Shown piece after piece: positions 6,851 to 8,815 of a stretch of 8,815 bases of DNA. The notes beneath the pieces were generated by a model. That model had not been told where the DNA came from. It worked only from the letters and a program-made list of their open reading frames with translations, and did no database searches. This DNA comes from Chitinophagaceae bacterium (GTDB lineage Bacteria; Bacteroidota; Bacteroidia; Chitinophagales; Chitinophagaceae). The position numbers were made by a program, and so were the translations under genes. The DNA lies in contig JAIEQT010000477.1 in assembly GCA_019747455.1 (NCBI GenBank), positions 1 through 8,815 on the forward strand. The letters run 5' to 3'. Each line of letters begins with the position of its first letter. Within the stretch, counting starts at the first letter, position 1.

Positions 6851-8815
6851 TTAAAATTTTAATTCAGCTCCAAAACTTAGTACTCGAAGTGGCGGTAGAT
6901 AGTTGAAACTTCTAAACTCAGGATCGCCATCTTTATAGGGCGTAATTAGTAGCAGGTTTTGTCCCTGCACATTCAGCCTGCATTCTAAACCCTTCAAATG
7001 GGTTGGAATAGTATAGGTAAGAGAAATATTTTTTAATCGGATATAAGAGGCATCGCTAACCGCAGCATCACTAGCATTATAACGTTGGTACGCATTCGTT
7101 GCTGCACTGTTTAATCCGTTAGTATAAAGCTGTGTTGTCGATAGATCTCCGGCTTGCTGCCAGGCACCCAAAACCGACGTTGGCTGGTTTGCAAATGCGC
7201 CCGGAACAGGAAATTGCGAAGCCGCATTCCAATTCAATTGCTTAACAAACTGGATCAGAAACTCAAGCTGAAACCGTTTATAGCGCAATTGGTTTTGCAA
7301 ACCTCCGTAAAATTCCGGGCTAAAATCCTTCACCGTCTGGGCATCGTCGGCAAATGATAATAGCCCATCCCCATTCACATCTTCAAACTGGTATACGCCC
7401 GTCGTAGGGTCAACACCGGTAAAATGGTAGAGCTTTTGAATATTTATCGACTCCCCTATCACATATTGGTTTCGGTAGGTGCTGGTAGCAAGTCCCGGAA
7501 ATGCAATCAATTTATTTTTAGGCAATGTTAGGTTGAAATTGGTGGTCCAGCCAAAAAAATCACCTTGAACGTTTATGGTTCGCAAGGTCAATTCCAGTCC
7601 AGTGTTTTGAACAGTCGCGGCAAGGTTAGACTGCAAAGAGGTAAATCCGGTTGTTGCCGGCAATGGCATTCCAATAAGTTGGTTTGACGAACGGTTGCGA
7701 TAATAGCTTCCGGTAAAAAATATACGGTCTTTAAAGAACCCAAGTTCAACCGCCGCTTCAATTTTACGGTTGCTTTCCCAACTAAAGTTAGGATTAAACA
7801 AACGAATGGGTGCCAATCCAACAGTTCCGTCATATACACCAGTCGATGATTGATAAGTATCCAGATATTGGTAATCGCCAATTTGGTCGTTTCCTGTAAT
7901 ACCATAACTGGCGCGCAGCTTTCCAAAACTCAAAAACTTTGCACGTTCAGCTACAGCTTTCTCTTCCGAAAACAGCCACGCCGCACCAACGGCACCAAAA
8001 TTCGCAAACTGTTTTCCCGGGCCAAAACGGCTCGACCCGTCACGACGGCCGGTTAGGTTGACTATGTATTTGTCCTTCCATGAAAAATTCACCCGTCCAA
8101 ATAAGGCTTGGTAACGGTAAATAGTTTCATCATCAAAATACGTCTGGCTCATACTAGCCGAAGCGAGGTTATAAAGTAAGCTGTTACTGGTAAACCCCGA
8201 ACCATATTGTACAAGGCGGTTGCTTACTTGGTTTTGAAAAGTACCTCCTACCAATACATCAATCTTTCCTTGGCTTACTTTACGTTGCCACTGCAGTTGT
8301 GGCTCAATAATCCAGGATTCCCTTCTTGATGTCGTCAGGAAAATAGCCGAATATTCGGCACCGGCTTCATAAACAGGGTCATAAATGGTCGATGGGTCAG
8401 TTCGTGTTTCATGATGGTATAAATTCGTAAACCCTACATTCGCCTTGGCAGTAAATCCATACGGAAGTTTATACGACAAGGTACTATTGGCAACCAGGCT
8501 GTTGGTTTTATAAAGTGCTTCAGCGTTCAAAGCAGCTAAAGGATTTTCCCATGTACTGTTTTCCCAATTCAGGTTCCCATTGGCATCATAAAGCGCCGGT
8601 GCGTTTGGCGCAAGGTTTCTTGATATGCGGGTCAAATCCCTTGCTGGCTGGTCGTTATCCTGAATGTCATAGCTTCCGGAAAAAGTTATTTTAAATAGTT
8701 TATCCTCACTTTCATGGTCTAAATTAACATGCGCGCCTTTTTTCTTGTATACAAAATCTCCGGGAAAAACACTGGTCTGGCTAAACGAATTGCAACTGAC
8801 TAAAAAGTGAGTCTG
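6851..8815 (-). CDS. SusC/RagA-family TonB-dependent outer-membrane transporter, N-terminus outside window
   Basis: The minus-strand frame is open from the right edge (8815) to a TAA at 6853-6851, giving the last 654 residues; the family usually has about 1000-1100. Signal peptide, carboxypeptidase-like domain, TonB box and plug are therefore missing. The fragment is the beta-barrel part. Diagnostic stretches are DLTRISRNLAPNAPALYD, RRDGSSRFGPG, the GVDPTTGVYQFEDVNGDG block (DVNGDG codons at 7364-7381) followed by PEFYGGLQNQLRYKRFQLE, and SYIRLKNISLTYTIP. The chain ends GAELKF, with a terminal aromatic residue as expected for a BAM-inserted barrel. SusC barrels import substrates across the outer membrane with TonB energy under a SusD lid, and the SusD gene starts 10 bp downstream. 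The TTG at 8633-8635 is inside the gene, not its start. The promoter lies outside the window. Confidence 0.96.
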   Translation of the reverse strand, partial: QTHFLVSCNSFSQTSVFPGDFVYKKKGAHVNLDHESEDKLFKITFSGSYDIQDNDQPARDLTRISRNLAPNAPALYDANGNLNWENSTWENPLAALNAEALYKTNSLVANSTLSYKLPYGFTAKANVGFTNLYHHETRTDPSTIYDPVYEAGAEYSAIFLTTSRRESWIIEPQLQWQRKVSQGKIDVLVGGTFQNQVSNRLVQYGSGFTSNSLLYNLASASMSQTYFDDETIYRYQALFGRVNFSWKDKYIVNLTGRRDGSSRFGPGKQFANFGAVGAAWLFSEEKAVAERAKFLSFGKLRASYGITGNDQIGDYQYLDTYQSSTGVYDGTVGLAPIRLFNPNFSWESNRKIEAAVELGFFKDRIFFTGSYYRNRSSNQLIGMPLPATTGFTSLQSNLAATVQNTGLELTLRTINVQGDFFGWTTNFNLTLPKNKLIAFPGLATSTYRNQYVIGESINIQKLYHFTGVDPTTGVYQFEDVNGDGLLSFADDAQTVKDFSPEFYGGLQNQLRYKRFQLEFLIQFVKQLNWNAASQFPVPGAFANQPTSVLGAWQQAGDLSTTQLYTNGLNSAATNAYQRYNASDAAVSDASYIRLKNISLTYTIPTHLKGLECRLNVQGQNLLLITPYKDGDPEFRSFNYLPPLRVLSFGAELKF

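Noticed and set aside
8633..8635. TTG as the start of the SusC-like gene
   Set aside because: The frame remains open to the window edge and the upstream residues continue SusC-like barrel sequence, so this is an internal leucine codon.

Overview
The window looks like a chromosomal accessory region of a Bacteroidota bacterium, most likely from the Sphingobacteriaceae or Chitinophagaceae. The evidence is a SusC/SusD outer-membrane nutrient-uptake pair, start codons preceded by A/T-rich leaders rather than Shine-Dalgarno sequences, a Bacteroidota-type integrase C-terminus, and an AraC regulator with a HAMP-like N-terminus. Family names come from reading motifs; no database search was possible.

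Layout. The left edge (1-111) carries the last 36 codons of a tyrosine recombinase, including its catalytic tyrosine, followed by a hairpin terminator. Next comes a plus-strand arm of three genes: a short AraC-type regulator (304-849), a polytopic MauE/DoxX-like membrane protein with a large beta-rich periplasmic domain (947-2446), and an 82-residue exported four-cysteine peptide (2522-2770) that resembles the DUF6520 small-protein group. A 13-bp perfect hairpin (2794-2829) separates this arm from a convergent minus-strand operon. In transcription order that operon is SusC-like TonB-dependent transporter (N-terminus cut off by the right edge), SusD/RagB surface lipoprotein, and S9-family serine peptidase. 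The SusC-SusD gap is 10 bp and the SusD-peptidase genes overlap by 14 nt.

How the genes may work together. SusC/SusD plus an exported S9 peptidase is what one expects for uptake and cleavage of peptides (RagAB of Porphyromonas is a characterised peptide importer of this class). The opposite arm pairs a membrane protein of a redox-associated family, whose Cys-Ser-Cys motif is predicted to face the periplasm, with a small exported cysteine-rich peptide. My working hypothesis is that MauE-like redox chemistry helps fold the small peptide, and that the regulator controls this arm. Whether the two arms are functionally linked or merely adjacent cannot be decided from sequence alone. The plus-strand arm appears more A/T-rich than the SusC/D arm, and the integrase remnant hints at a mobile-element border.

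No stretch longer than 300 bases lacks a gene. The longest gap is 112-303, which holds a terminator, a candidate promoter and a short direct repeat. No tRNA, rRNA, CRISPR array or insertion sequence was seen.
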